Shown here one piece after another: positions 42,704-54,435 of a DNA stretch of 64,000 bases. The stretch covers positions 83,124,756-83,188,755 of the forward strand of contig CM060731.1 in the NCBI GenBank assembly GCA_030704615.1, given 5' to 3'. Source of the DNA: Takakia lepidozioides (lineage: Eukaryota; Streptophyta; Takakiopsida; Takakiales; Takakiaceae). Each line of letters opens with the position of its first letter. The stretch's first letter is position 1. The notes under the pieces are model-generated. The model had not been told where the DNA came from, did not search any database, and saw only the letters and a list, made by a program, of their open reading frames with translations. The position numbers and the translations under genes were made by a program.

Positions 42704-43189
42704 CTAACCATTCAGTCCTGCATAGCTGCAGACCTCATCCTCCAAAAACCCCTTAGAGGGGTCTACGACTATTATGCCCCTCTTACTTTCTGGGATGAGT
42801 TCCAGAAACTCTTGTATCCATCCCTCTCCCATATCTACATGGTACCCCCAATCCACAACACCCTCCCCTTTATAGCGGCTGCTTGTGTGGTGCCAGGTCT
42901 TCATCACAAGCCTGTCCACGAAACCTAACAGCACATGGCACAAAACCACAACTCTTTGCTCCTCTTCATCCATTGTGTAGAAACACTTCAGGTCGCCCAT
43001 GTGGACTGTCATTGTCCTGACTCCTCCCTGGATTTTGTACACCCACACTTTGTCCTGCCTTTCTTCCGTTTGCACCTTTTCAAGAAGGCGCAAGATGACC
43101 TCATGGGGAATGTGGGCTGACAATTTTTCAAAACCTGCATAAATCTTCTGGAGCCTGAAAGCTACACCCGCCCCAAAATCCCATTGCAA
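42704..43189 (-). CDS. Unrecognised protein or exon
   Basis: An open frame of about 160 codons has protein-like composition (FRLQKIYAGFEKLSAHIPH, then DKVWVYKIQGGVRTMTVHM and MDEEEQRVVVLCHVLLGF) and ends with a stop at 42704. There is no good start Met at its head, and an acceptor-like ag lies near 43195, so it may be a last exon. No family is recognised, and no repeat relation was found. Confidence 0.4.
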   Translation of the reverse strand: MQWDFGAGVAFRLQKIYAGFEKLSAHIPHEVILRLLEKVQTEERQDKVWVYKIQGGVRTMTVHMGDLKCFYTMDEEEQRVVVLCHVLLGFVDRLVMKTWHHTSSRYKGEGVVDWGYHVDMGEGWIQEFLELIPESKRGIIVVDPSKGFLEDEVCSYAGLNG

Positions 43190-43519
43190 CCTTCAACTTG
43201 ATAGAGTAGTCTCCTCGGAAAATGTCAGTACTATAGTGTGTGGAGAAGATGATTCCAAAGAGCTATGACAATCTTAGAAGAACACCAGGAAAATAATGTA
43301 TACATGAGACGACTTGGGTAACCCTAAGATAACAACAGAACTTCCAGATACTTCCTCTTGAAAGAGATGATGTGAAGAAAAACAACGATGAATCACATGA
43401 AACATAGAATGACCCTGTGCTTATATTCAATTTTTGAACCTGCTCTTCTACAAGGTCTTGATGGGACAAACATGAACTCCCCCCCCAGCAGAAAAAACAC
43501 CTATGTATATCCCATCGAG

Positions 43520-44770
43520 GGTTGCACTGTGTAATGGCTGCACCGTTACACATGGCATTTGCATCCGTTTGTCATCCATCCATTCTGTGTAGTGATCCCC
43601 CTGTCGGATTTATCAGCTTCACTTCTTCTTCTCTTATTCAATTGAGGTTAAGTAAAGTCTTTGTCACTGGAGAATGAACCTAGCTTTGTAAAATGTTGTT
43701 ATGTACACATACACAATGAATACATCGTTCCTCTTGTGCTCAACATTGTACAAGCGCTAATGTGAATGATTGTCACAGTTCGAAGAAAACAACCAACTTG
43801 AAGATGCACATAGGTTTTTCAGACTCCAGCTTGTCATGGTCTTGTGCAATTCATGTGTAACAACATGTCAGATTTACAGTATGACGCTACCATTCAAACA
43901 CGATATCAGTAACCCATACAGAATGAATTTGCAACATTGTACATGGCCCAATGTGAATGCAAGTGGCAGTATGAACATGAACCCTAAAATGCCAGATGCA
44001 TTGAGGTTTTGTGACCATAACCTGTTGTAGTCTTACTCAATTCACATCTGTAGTCTCTTATTTTGTATGTGAGAGGGAGTGGCGAAGACTTCGACAATCT
44101 TAGTCTCCATGGGGTTGGGTTGGCTTCTGTGTCATGGAATAGAATGTCCATGCCAGGTTACAATTTACATATTTTACCAGCAGCAGGACCTGCTGTGAAA
44201 TTGAAGCATAAGAAATCACCATTGAGAACATAACTGTGAGAACCATGGGTCAGAAAATGGCACAGCCCCTGGATATAATCGTGTGACACTGTGACCTCAT
44301 GTCTGGAGGCATAAGTCTGGAGGCATAAGTCCAGAATTTTGTGAAAGAAAGACTCCAATGAAGGTAGATACGGGAACAACTGTTTTCTCCAATGCCCCAT
44401 TTGGATCGCCGATGTGCATCCCATGGATCGATGAAGTCTGTAACGTCCGCACGGTTACACATGAAGTTTCATCCATTCTTCTGTCAGATGTCTTTTCATC
44501 CGCCAACCATCACCCGACACTATCATCCTCAATCCTCATGTTCTGTCGCTGTTCATCCCATCGACGGATGAAATATGTGTGCATGCACGGTTACACATGA
44601 TTGTCCATCCATTATTTTCTCAGTTGCCTTTTCATCCGCAGATCATCATCCGTCTGTCTCCTCCTCAAACCTCATGTTGTTTTGGCGCGTAAGGAGGTTT
44701 ACTATTTCATGAGCAGAAACCATGAGCCATGAGCCATGAGCTGCATGAGCCGCATGAGCGGTGAGCCGAA
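43520..44770. repeat. Degenerate repeats with a gttacacat block, and a catgagc microsatellite
   Basis: A block with cacggttacacatg followed by tccatccatt and ttttcatccgc occurs near 44450 and 44590, and a weaker copy (caccgttacacatggc) lies near 43540. A short tandem of catgagc(c/t) units lies at about 44708-44765. No protein-coding gene is supported in 43.2-45.1 kb. Confidence 0.6.
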
Positions 44771-45154
44771 GTCTAAGACACGCGGATTTCATGAGCGGAC
44801 TCCTCCAAATTTGGAAATGCGGCAGATTAAACAAGTATTAAAATAATAGTTTTATATTTGACCTTGCCGTTTTTGGAAGTTACAGATCCTGTAATGCGGC
44901 GAAGATATGTCGTCAGTAACAACTCCGCTCATGGTTTTTTAGATCCGCTCATGGAAATGAGTGACCGTGCAACAAGAAATCCAGTATACCACGGCAAAAG
45001 GACGTCGCATACTGGCCTGTATAGAGTATTCCGCGGTTTTACATGCCTTAACATTGGAATGAAGCTGACCCTTTTACCGCGATTGAACCAATAGAGTCTG
45101 CACAATTCTGTCATCTTCTAGTATTCGGCGGGAAAGGTTTGCTACTCAACTAGG

Positions 45155-45268
45155 AAATGCGGTGCCGCATTAGGGTTCGCACGTGCAAAATTTCTGGGCA
45201 GTTTGGTGTTGGTGAATGCCGCATCTACCAGTACCTACGACGTTACTTGGAAATGCGGCGCCGCATTT
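45155..45268. repeat. Two isolated copies of the palindrome
   Basis: Cores lie at 45155-45172 (aaatgcggtgccgcatta) and 45251-45268 (aaatgcggcgccgcattt, perfect). They sit 3' of the SWIM-finger exon and are not part of an array. Confidence 0.88.
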
Positions 45269-45523
45269 CCTTGCCGGGGGTCGAATGAGGAAAGCAAAGT
45301 TTGGGAGAGCAGAAAAACAGGAACCCTCCAACACACAAAAATACATGCACGTGGAAACACGAGTGAATGACATAGTATTATCTTAGTTCGAGAAAAACAG
45401 GTTACTGGTAGGCAAGACATAAGTCGGACCTTTCTGTGGCCAGAGTCAGAGCTACTTGCAGCAGTACAGTTCTACTATCCGAAAAGGATGGGCGTACCAT
45501 AGTGTTGGGACCGCAAGCCAAGG

Positions 45524-46255
45524 TCACTGGTCCCCTGGATCCATATTCAGAAGAGTGTGTACCTCTTGGGGGCTCAACCCTGGTGCATGTATGAAGTGAT
45601 GAGTTGTGGAATTACACCGGAGTCTCTTTAGGTACACGTAGTACAGATGCTTGCAAGGGCAGTATGATGCCCCCTTGTTCGCCATGATCTGGAAGTCGGT
45701 GCAATTGCAGGAGGGTAATTCTGAAATGGTGATGGTGTACACCTCATTGCGAACAGCTGAGGCCATCTGATACACACGCCCGAAGCCTGGCGGGGGCACT
45801 TCTATCGAGCTCTAGATTGTACAGTTCATCCAAAGTGCATTCCCCATCCTTGTCTCGTTCACTTTTGAGGGAGGTCGCCGCCTCTTCGGTTTCCCCCAAC
45901 GGTGTGTAGGATGCTTAGAGCTGTCGGGTCCCATTGTTCTTGCTCTCATAGGGGTCGGTGGTGGAGGCTGTGGAAGTGGAAATGGTTGTCTAGGGACGTC
46001 AGTGCACTGCACCATCCGAAATCCTGCGGCGGTAAGGGCGTCGGCCTCAACCTGACTCAGATCGCAGCCTGGTTCCACCGGCCACACCAAGGGAGCCTCT
46101 GGCATTGTTTGTATGCCGTACTTGGGCTTTCCATACACGCAAGTCATAATGTCGTGCCTGCAGAACCAGAACTGGGTGGTTGTCGCCTCCGCAAACTTTG
46201 CATGGACAAATCTTCCTGTAAAAGTAGGAGCACGGACAGCACCATTTGGATTCCT
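45524..46255 (-). pseudogene. C-terminal part of split MULE-like transposase, SWIM zinc finger
   Basis: The frame 45799-45524 carries a SWIM finger (YTITISELPSCNCTDF ... YCPCKHLYYVYLKRL: CxC, then CxH), usual at the C-terminus of MULE and related transposases. Frames upstream (46255-45812) read FTGRFVHAKFAEATTTQFWF and LVWPVEPGCDLSQVEADAL. The open text runs directly into the 3' end of the gypsy element at 46256. The rest of the gene continues on the far side of that element (57922-60787), so this is the distal half of a gene split by insertion. Confidence 0.7.
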
Positions 46256-46598
46256 TGTCGTGCGCATACATATCGCACACAACTACATCGTTGTCCAAAC
46301 CACACCACACATATATGCACAATAAAGTAGTCTGCCACAATCGCCCCCCTAGCTGGTGGATAGGTCCCTCTAACTCCAGATAGCTACAAGATATAATAGC
46401 CACAGCCGTACTAAGTCCTCTATCACTGTCCCTATTGTACTCAACTCTATCAACCAAGAGGCCGGGTACAAGAGTAGCCCCATCGTTAGTCGCCGTCTTG
46501 CAATCTGTGAACTTGAGCCAGGACCTCGTGTGTTCAAGGTCTCCTAGTAGCTGGGCCTTGCGTTTCTTGTTAGCCTTCCATAGTTGTATCCACTCCCA

Positions 46599-47768
46599 CT
46601 ATCCAATGCAATGTGGACATAACCAATCCCCATCCAGAACCATCTCAAGAGGTGGAGTCAAGCATCCCATATGCCAACCTCTAGAGCATCGATCACACAC
46701 CAGCATGGTGGCTGCCCCTTTAGCAGACCCACACAACATGCACCTCAAACTTGCAGATACCACTGTCAGGTTTGGGTCAATCCTGCCATCGACATTCGGA
46801 AGGTGACATGGCGCACAATTACGCACATGGTCCTTCCAAGTTATGCCATCCCGACCCTCCAAGACCAAGACGCCTGAGGGCAAGACCTCTCGAACCCTCA
46901 AAATAACACGTCCTGCAGTCACATCCACGGTCGTAGGAGCAGTCTGCTGTAGATAGACATAGTCACCAGGGTTGAATCTCCGAACCCCAGGACGATAGCC
47001 CCCACCACGTATGGTAGCATACCTCAATGTATCACGGTGTTGTGCAATGGCAAGGTTCTCGAAAGCCATGGGCATGACTTTCTTGAACAACTCTGCACGC
47101 TGCTCACATGCACGTGCCCACACGTCCGGATCGTCAAGATTAAGAACTGTAGCAGCTTCTCTGCGAATGGATGTAGGCAAATCCGACTCTCGGCCAAAGA
47201 GAAGAAAGTATGGTGAGAAGGAGGCAAGTGATGCTTGCTTACTGAACCTGTAGCCCATGGCTAACCAGGGTAACTGAAGGTCCCAATCTCCTAGGTGTCC
47301 CTTCTGCAAGCCATACTTGCGCAAACCCCTCTTTACTGTCTGAACAACTCTCTCTGCCAAGCCATCGGCCTCAGGATGATCCCGAGAAGTGGTGCGGTGG
47401 TCTATCAAGGCCTTGTCACACAAAGCCTGAAACTCCCCCAAGAACTCTCTCCCTTGGTCCGTGAGTACCTCAGCTGGAGCACCGAATCGGCTAAGCACAC
47501 AATCCAAAAATGCATACGCAGCCCCCTCACTAGCCTTATCAGGCAATGGAACCAACTCAATCCACTTGGAGAAGTGCTCCACCATCACCAACACGTACTT
47601 GTTGTGGCGCATGGTCAGTGGCAACGGCCCTGCGAAGTCAAGACTCCACCTGTAGCCCAATCCCATGATCGGAAGAGGGTGCAATTGTGGAGTAGGGGCG
47701 TTGAATGAAGCACGCACCTTGTCACACACCATGCACCTAGCCACAAATTGTTGCACCTCTGTGTGCAT
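46599..47768 (-). CDS. Gypsy copy 2 integrase and PHD finger
   Basis: The frame reads CMVCDKVRASFNAP (the Cys pair of the zinc motif), SLDFAGPLPLT and LTDQGREFLG (first and second Asp) and HPEADGLAERV (Glu), a complete DDE triad. The C-terminus has CMLCGSAKGAATMLVCDRC and GWHMGCLTPPLE, then GDWLCPHC, a full PHD pattern (C4HC3). A TAG stop follows (46601-46599), and the frame stays open after it to about 46250. Upstream, LxQGQYWWRGM has an in-frame TAG near 47797 where copy 1 has CTG, so the HHCC His part is separated. A PHD in this place suggests chromatin-guided insertion; that is inference. Confidence 0.85.
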   Translation of the reverse strand: MHTEVQQFVARCMVCDKVRASFNAPTPQLHPLPIMGLGYRWSLDFAGPLPLTMRHNKYVLVMVEHFSKWIELVPLPDKASEGAAYAFLDCVLSRFGAPAEVLTDQGREFLGEFQALCDKALIDHRTTSRDHPEADGLAERVVQTVKRGLRKYGLQKGHLGDWDLQLPWLAMGYRFSKQASLASFSPYFLLFGRESDLPTSIRREAATVLNLDDPDVWARACEQRAELFKKVMPMAFENLAIAQHRDTLRYATIRGGGYRPGVRRFNPGDYVYLQQTAPTTVDVTAGRVILRVREVLPSGVLVLEGRDGITWKDHVRNCAPCHLPNVDGRIDPNLTVVSASLRCMLCGSAKGAATMLVCDRCSRGWHMGCLTPPLEMVLDGDWLCPHCIG

Positions 47769-48300
47769 ACCCCGCCACCAATACTGCCCCTGCTATAGAC
47801 TATGAGTGCGTCGCACCCCAAAATGCCCCAACTCCTCATGGGCATGCCGCAGTAACCGTGCCCGCTGTGTTGGGTGAGGCACAATCCTCACTCGACCATC
47901 CTCCCACACTCGGAGCAGATGTGTCCCCTCCCACTTGAACCTCTTGGCTCGTTGTAGGATCCGATCCCTCTCCTTGGCAGTCACAGTGGCTGCCGTGTCT
48001 CCAGTGCGAAGATAGTCCAAGACAGCTGAATCCTCATATATATCTTTGGCGCCACCTTGCTCATTGCTGGCCTCAGGGTCCTCAGACACTTGATCTACAA
48101 TCATCCCTATTGCAGGTCCAACCTGGCCTTCCGCTGCCAAGATACACAGAAATGCAGATGCATGCCATCCGGGCACCATCTCCTCGTCCGTCTCACCATG
48201 CCACCGAGCTCCAGTGTCATCCTGCTGGCTCGTGCATGGATTGCGACTCAACCCATCTGCATTGCCATTGACCAAACCCGGTCGATGCACCACCTGAAAG

Positions 48301-49425
48301 TCATACTCTTGAAGGATGAGTGCCCACCGTGTTCCCCGTAAGCTTGTCTGACTCCATCAACCACTTGAGTGGTTGGTGATTCGTGCTAAGGGTGAAGAGA
48401 TTGCCGTATAGATAGCACCTGAAGTGTGCCACGGCCCACACTGCAGCTAAGCATTCTCCCTCATATGAGCTATACTTAGACTCTGCAACGTTGTTCGAGC
48501 GGCTAGCATAAGCCACTACAAACTTTCTTCCCTCATCATCCACCTGTGTGAGCACCGCTCCAAACCCCAGCATGCTCCAATCCGTATGCAGCTGAAAAGG
48601 ACGCCCCCTGATAGGTCGTCTCAAGATGGGCGCCGAGGTCAACCTCGCCTTGAGCTCTTGAAAAGCTTGTTCTTGCTCATCTTCCCACTGCCACTCCTGG
48701 TCCACCTTGGTCAGCTTGGTTAGAGCCTTTGCAATGGCACTAAATCCCTTAACAAACCGTCTATAATAGTTTGCTAACCCCATGAAAGCTCGAACTCGGC
48801 TCACATCCGTGGGGCGTGGAATCTGTGCAATGGACTCTACCTTAGTCTGCTGTACCCCCAATCCTCCAGGATATATCATGTGACCCAGATACTCAATCTG
48901 GTTGTGGAAAAACTTGCACTTTCCCGGATGTAACTTCAATCCGTGCGCCCTCAAGCGCTCAAATACCCCCTGAAGGTGTCTCTCATGCTCCTCCACCGTA
49001 GCACTAAAGATGATGATGTCATCTATGTAGCACCGAGCAAACTCCACCCCTGCTAGAATCCTGTCCATGACTCTTTGAAACTTTGCAAGAGTGTTTTTAA
49101 GCCCAAATGGTAAGAACCGCCACTGGTATAGGCAATCCTTCCCGTGCTCATTGATCCCCCAGAACGCCGTCTTTTGCTTATCCGCCTCTTTGATCGGCAA
49201 CAGGTGATATCCGGATCGTAAATCCAACGTGCTAAAGACCTTGGCATGCCCAATGGCATCAAAGATCTCCTCTGGTGTCGGCATGGCATACCTATCGGAC
49301 TTGGTCTGACGATTTACAGGCCGGTAATCACCGCACATACGTCTCTCCGTCCAATTGCCATAGATATCCTTCTTGGCTGACATCACTGTGGCTGAAGCAT
49401 ACTCTCCCCCAGATAGCTCCACCAA
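48301..49425 (-). CDS. Gypsy copy 2 reverse transcriptase and RNase H
   Basis: The RT palm motifs are complete: DYRPVNRQTKSDRYAMP, FSTLDLRSGYHLLPI, PFGLKNTLAKFQRVMD and CYIDDIIIFSA with the YIDD box. RNase H follows with LHTDWSMLGFGAVLTQ, CLAAVWAVAHFRCYLYG and TNHQPLKWL; the last has Asn where copy 1 has the expected Asp. The frame ends early through a 5-base deletion near 48343 relative to copy 1 (gcttg lost), after which the remaining text continues as VHRPGLVNGNADGLSRNP in another frame (48293-47793). Confidence 0.88.
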   Translation of the reverse strand: MVELSGGEYASATVMSAKKDIYGNWTERRMCGDYRPVNRQTKSDRYAMPTPEEIFDAIGHAKVFSTLDLRSGYHLLPIKEADKQKTAFWGINEHGKDCLYQWRFLPFGLKNTLAKFQRVMDRILAGVEFARCYIDDIIIFSATVEEHERHLQGVFERLRAHGLKLHPGKCKFFHNQIEYLGHMIYPGGLGVQQTKVESIAQIPRPTDVSRVRAFMGLANYYRRFVKGFSAIAKALTKLTKVDQEWQWEDEQEQAFQELKARLTSAPILRRPIRGRPFQLHTDWSMLGFGAVLTQVDDEGRKFVVAYASRSNNVAESKYSSYEGECLAAVWAVAHFRCYLYGNLFTLSTNHQPLKWLMESDKLTGNTVGTHPSRV

Positions 49426-49729
49426 ACCAGCCTCCCAAAGGTCCTAAGTTCTCATCTGAATCAAGGACCTCTCCATGTCACTGTATCTATAGGGTCTCCG
49501 AAAGATTGGCGTGTCAGTAGCCAATTCAATGCGAATATCTTGACCCTTCAGTGCTCCTAAGTCCTTCAAACTGAAGGCAGAGCAATTCCTGTAAGCCCTC
49601 AGGAACCGCCGTATACGTCGTCTCTCTCCTTCGGTGACAATGGGTCCAACATCAGGCTCCCAGTTGTCCTCCCGTGACTGCAACCTTAAGTCCAGTGGGC
49701 TTAGAGGTAGAGGACGCGTCCCGTGGTTG

Positions 49730-50957
49730 CTATGCCGCAACCTCTTGAGCAGTACTCTCTGCCTGCTCAGTCAATGACAAGGCCTCATCCTGCCCCATCA
49801 TCTCATCCTTGAGGACCTCATCAACCCGAGAAGAATCCCCAACCTCATCCATCACAGCTGCCTTGGCTGCCAACTCCCTCTGAACCTCGAGCACCTCCCA
49901 CGTGTGCCATGGATGTCTACACCCCGTGGTCCTCACCGGCTCGCCCCCACTTGCTGCCTGTACCGTCTCGGTAGGCAGAGAGATCGTCAAGGGAAGTGCA
50001 CTTCGCACTCTACGTTGTTCAGCCATAGCCAAGCTGATAATCCAGGTCAAGCAATTGAGATCCATTGCTTGCCCCAACACCTGACGACGTGATGCCTCTG
50101 AAAGAGAAGGCACCGCCGTGGTCCCAGTGGAAAACCCCATAGCCCGCTCTCGCTCGTCGGCATTAGGCTCCAATAACTGCTGCAACTGAGCATCCCACAG
50201 GAGGCCAGGTCCACCATCCCGAAAAGCATGGGATCCTGGGAAGCTGAGCAGTGTAGGTAATGCTGCTCGTGGTTGACCCACCCTATTGACCACTGCCAAA
50301 GGCGAATGGTCATCGTGTCTCACACGTTGAGACTGCCTCCCTGTGTCTAAAATGTTGTCCACTGTGAGGTGTGTTGGCCGCTGCACGCTTGAGCAGTGCG
50401 GGTGGCATCAAGTTAGTCCACCATAACCGTGGACGATGAGCCCGTGACCCCACTGCAGCTGCATCGAGCAACACTGCTGACCCAAGCCACGACCGGACTT
50501 GATGCACACTGGCCATCACCCGGGCCCGAGAATCACCCATCAGTGGCACATTCTCCAAGATGTATGTTGGAGATACAGCTTGATGAAGCTGCAAGTGACG
50601 CAAAATCCGCACCATCTCCCAAAACAGACCCGTCCTCGAGTCTCGCAATCCATTGCTATGCCCGGCTGATGAATGCCCTTGGCAGGGCCAACCTGCCACT
50701 ACCAGATCAATGGAGCCAACCTGCCCCAAATCATGCGCCCCCAGCAATGAAATGTCTGCTGGCAAGGCTTGTTGGTATCCACAAACTGCAGACACTGGCA
50801 ACAAATCAGGGTACTGCTGTACCAACTAAGCAACATGACGCAGTGAGACGCGTCGTGCAGTCTCATCCCTCTCCACATACAGGTAACGTCGAACTCATAC
50901 ACCTGCCTGCAGCACTGCAGCCAATCCAGTGCTGATCCCGCCAAACAAGTCCAGAAG
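49730..50957 (-). pseudogene. Gypsy copy 2 DNMT3-like C5 cytosine methyltransferase
   Basis: All main motifs are readable. Motif I (GICLLDLFGGISTGLAA) ends the protease frame at about 50957-50895. Motif IV is SIDLVVAGWPCQGHSS near 50690 with the catalytic Cys. GLFWEMVRIL precedes motif VI YILENVP near 50565. GSRAHRPRLWWTNL near 50440 is the motif VIII region. RERAMGF and ASRRQVLGQAM near 50160-50060 are motif X. The domain sits between protease and RT. It is split by frameshifts near 50890 and 50385, so this copy is probably inactive. The family adds a methyl group to C5 of cytosine in DNA. In a retrotransposon it could methylate the element's own DNA. Confidence 0.85.
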
Positions 50958-51866
50958 GCATATGCCTTCATCCGGGCACTGCCACACAAGAGGTGTGGTG
51001 TCCAATGGCGACAACTGAAGTGGTCCTGGTGCAATCACCGCACTCTCCTCTTCTTCTGACGGTACGAAGGCCTCTACCCAGGCTTGTTGCACCCGTCCAT
51101 CAGCAGCCTGCTGCAAATCCTTGCTCGTTCCCCACAATGGAGTGTGAGCAACCATGGCAGACAACTCCGTCGTACCATGCATGTCATCCTGCTCTGTTGG
51201 AGGTGGCACATCCTCTGCATGGGCATTGCCCTCCAGCAACTCCCCAGGCCAACTAACTACAACTATGAAGGTGGCTAGTGTTGGCATCTTGCCCCGTTGG
51301 GCAGCCGCAATACCCCCAATGAATGTCACAGGGAGCTGTGCATGACGACCATCCCTTGATTGCCATCCAGGCCTGTAGGATGCTGACTCCTCCCAAAAGT
51401 CCAGGGTGAAGCCCATGGGGTATAACACTGCCCCACCAACAAGGACATCGTAAGAGACCGCGTCTGTCACAATGGCCTTGGCTCGCATCACTGAGCCATC
51501 TCTAGGATGATCCGGCTGCAGTCTAATGCCCAACTGATGCCGTGTCATGCGCCGAGCCTGCTCTGATCCTCCCAGAGATGTCTGTATCTGGAAAGGACAA
51601 GGCTCCATATCCGCCTCCATGAGGCCCAAACCTGCAATAGCAGCTCTGCCCAACATCAGTGGCTGAGCTCCCGAGTCCAACAAGACCCGAAGTGGCCGGT
51701 ACTTCTTGCCTGCCAGTCCACTCAATGAGAAAATGCCATCCTGGTTGTCTAACAAGACAACTCCAGGTGTCACCATGGCGCGCTCAAAGGCTGGCCTAGC
51801 TGGCAGCTCCGTCAACCTGGCAGCTGCAGCTTGCCATGGCGCAGCCGTGGCAGTCTTGACCCTCAA
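50958..51866 (-). CDS. Gypsy copy 2 retropepsin-like protease and spacer
   Basis: The frame contains LRVLLDSGAQPLMLGRAA near 51695, the D-S-G active-site triad of retropepsins followed by the flap-side ALVGG-like YDVLVGGAVLYPMGF. A low-conservation spacer leads into methyltransferase motif I in the same frame, showing that protease and methyltransferase are parts of one polyprotein. The start of this frame overlaps the gag frame by a few bases, a possible frameshift site. Confidence 0.8.
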
Positions 51867-53906
51867 ATCCGAGGATCCCTCTGCACTACACCTTCCACTA
51901 ACTCCGCAGAAGATGAAGTGACCTCCCCACTCTCACAGAGTGTTGCTGCTAGTCTGAACACTGCAGCTGGTCTTACCCCCGGCGTCGCAATCATGGTTGC
52001 CGAGAACAGTGGGGCTTGACACACAGAGGTGGCTGCCCCCAATAACACACCGGCTGCACTAGCCTTGGCAGCAGTTGTCAGTGTTGCACGTGTAGCTCTC
52101 CCCAATGGCATAGTAACCTCCGCCTCGGTAACAGTTGGGCGAGAACTAGGTGCCATGGATGGCGTCGACACAGTCTCCGCCAATGTGAATGACTGAGGAA
52201 GCCTCGCCTGACGGCTTGCCTCCCCACGTTGTGGATCCAATTCCACCTCTGCACCTCGTGGCTCAGGAACTCGTGCTGCTCCTCGAGTCACGGCTGCAGC
52301 AGACTCCACCTGCACTAGTGGTAGTGCTGCTCCGCACATGAATCCCATGCCTCCCATATCTCCTCCCTCAGGAGCAGGAGGTGGACCATCCCACCTGGGA
52401 GCCGGTACCACCTGAGCTGTAGCCATGGCAGCGAGCCTCTGCTCTAGCTGCTGAAGCCGGTTGGCCATGCCTTGGTCAACACCCTGACCTCCGCGTCCTT
52501 GGCCATGTTGAGCTTGCCCTTGGCCTGCACCTCGTGCCCGGCCACCTCGTCCTCTCTGGGCTGGTCCACCTCGCCCCCGGCCACCATTGTTCCCTTGGAA
52601 CTGGCCTGGGCGCAACTCAGGATGCAAGTCATAACACTGGGCATCTCCATGCCCATACTTGCCACAATGCCCACACTGCAACTGTGCAGCTGTGCTTGTG
52701 CCGGCCTTTTGCCACTCTCTGGGCAATCTCTCTTGACATGGGGTCCTCCACATGTCCAACATATCACCCCTGGTTGTTGTTGGCTTGCAAAAGATGCTAC
52801 TGGCCTCTGCACCCGAGGTCGCCTGTAAACTCCATGAAATTTGGGTTGGGAAACCTTGGCCCCCTGACCACGCTGTTGGGCAGTCCCTTGTGCCTGTGGG
52901 CTGGCAGCTGCGCCTCGTGCAGGCATGTCTTTGCCAAATCCAATGGTAACAACTCGCTCCTCCACCATGTTGAGCTCAATCCGCTCAGCCAGCAGAAACA
53001 CATCTGCTAATGTGGGTTGGGCTGCTTGTAACAGGGTTGCATCTCGCACCCTTCTCCTGAGCTCCTTGTCCAAAATTCCATACCAGAACTGGATTGCCTG
53101 AGCTTCAGTAACCCCTTGGGTCACACTTATCAAGCGCCTCATACGAGTGTAGGCCTCTCGCAAGCTCTCAATGGGTTTGCGCTGGAAGTCTTGCAAATTT
53201 CGCAGCTTCTCTGTCCGTATACCTTGGTAGTTCCTCCGCAACTCCTGGAAGAACTCCACCACCGGGTTGAATCTAGGCACATGTGTTGTAGTCGTGGCAG
53301 GAGGAGTAGTAGCACCTTTTGAACTGGTACCACCTGAGAAGTACCGGCACTACTTGTTCCACTACTAGTGCTAGCAGTGGGAGATATTGGTACTGATGCA
53401 GCTACTGGTCGCGTCGTGCCTCGAGTAATGGAGACGTAGTCAGGTGACCAATACGTCCTCCACTCCTCAATCTCTGCTTCATGTCCTCGCCTGAACTCGT
53501 GGTAATCGTCCATAGGCGGGCCTTCCAAATGCTGGAACAGTCCCTTCCACGCCATGAATGGGGTGAATAGCTGTGGATTGCGCATCTGCTGCAAATCACA
53601 CCAGCTGTCGAACTCCTGGATAAAGTCATCCAACTTGATTGTGCCCACAGCTCCAGAGTACCTACGAGGCCCCTTGGTAGCTCCATACATCTTCTCCATG
53701 TCGTCCCACAACAATGGCGAATGAAACTGCACACCTGTTGATGAAGCCTCTGAGTTTGTGTCTGACTCTGCACTAGTTGAGGGTGGAGGTGAAGGTGGTC
53801 TGAAACGAACACCTCGTCTGGTGAACCCACTCTCACTGTTACTGCCTGTAGCCGTACTCCCCTCAGAACCCCTAGGTAACTCCGTGATGACACTCACAAT
53901 GTACAC
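51863..53906 (-). pseudogene. Gypsy copy 2 gag with two zinc knuckles
   Basis: Three overlapping frames (53906-53139, 53280-52444, 52762-51863) make up one gag. The capsid-like core reads IKLDDFIQEFDSWCDLQ, LREAYTRMRRL and QFWYGILDKELRRRV. A knuckle CWTCGGPHVKRDC lies near 52760 and a second, CGHCGKYGHGDAQC, near 52670, followed by a GRGRGG-rich stretch. Two one-base shifts join the frames, one near 53275 and one near 52700 between the knuckles. The first frame has no clear Met at its head and may be spliced or begin upstream. Confidence 0.8.
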
Positions 53907-54435
53907 CTCCCCTACGTGACACTATAAGGCTCTATTACTGATTCTAATAGTGACACGGGTGGGCACCTGTTGCAGTTTAAGGGTCATATCCCAGTGGCTC
54001 AGGGCACCTGCACCTACATCCACCGCAAGAACTCATATGGTTGGCTGGTCATCAACCCAGTCTCACCATAGAAGAAACACTGGTGGTCTTGCTGGTCATC
54101 ACTCCAGCCTCACCACCGACAGCATACTCTAGGATTGACCGGTGATCAAATCCGGCCTAATCCCTATGAAAGCAAGTGCCCACACAAAACCAACATGGTG
54201 CACAGTCAAGCATGCAGGTGTTGGGGGGGATCCAAACACAAGAAATCAAAACATCAACACCCCAACACCAAAATCCATCTGCAATGCTGATCTTGCAGAA
54301 TATCCCAGCCCAAAACCCCGGACTGACTGGCCTCCACCAAGAGAGGCTTTGGCAACTACAAGTACAAAGTAATGAAAATAGTAAAGAGAGGGAGGGGAAG
54401 AATAGAAGCCCGACCAAGCAAGATCTAATCCTGAT

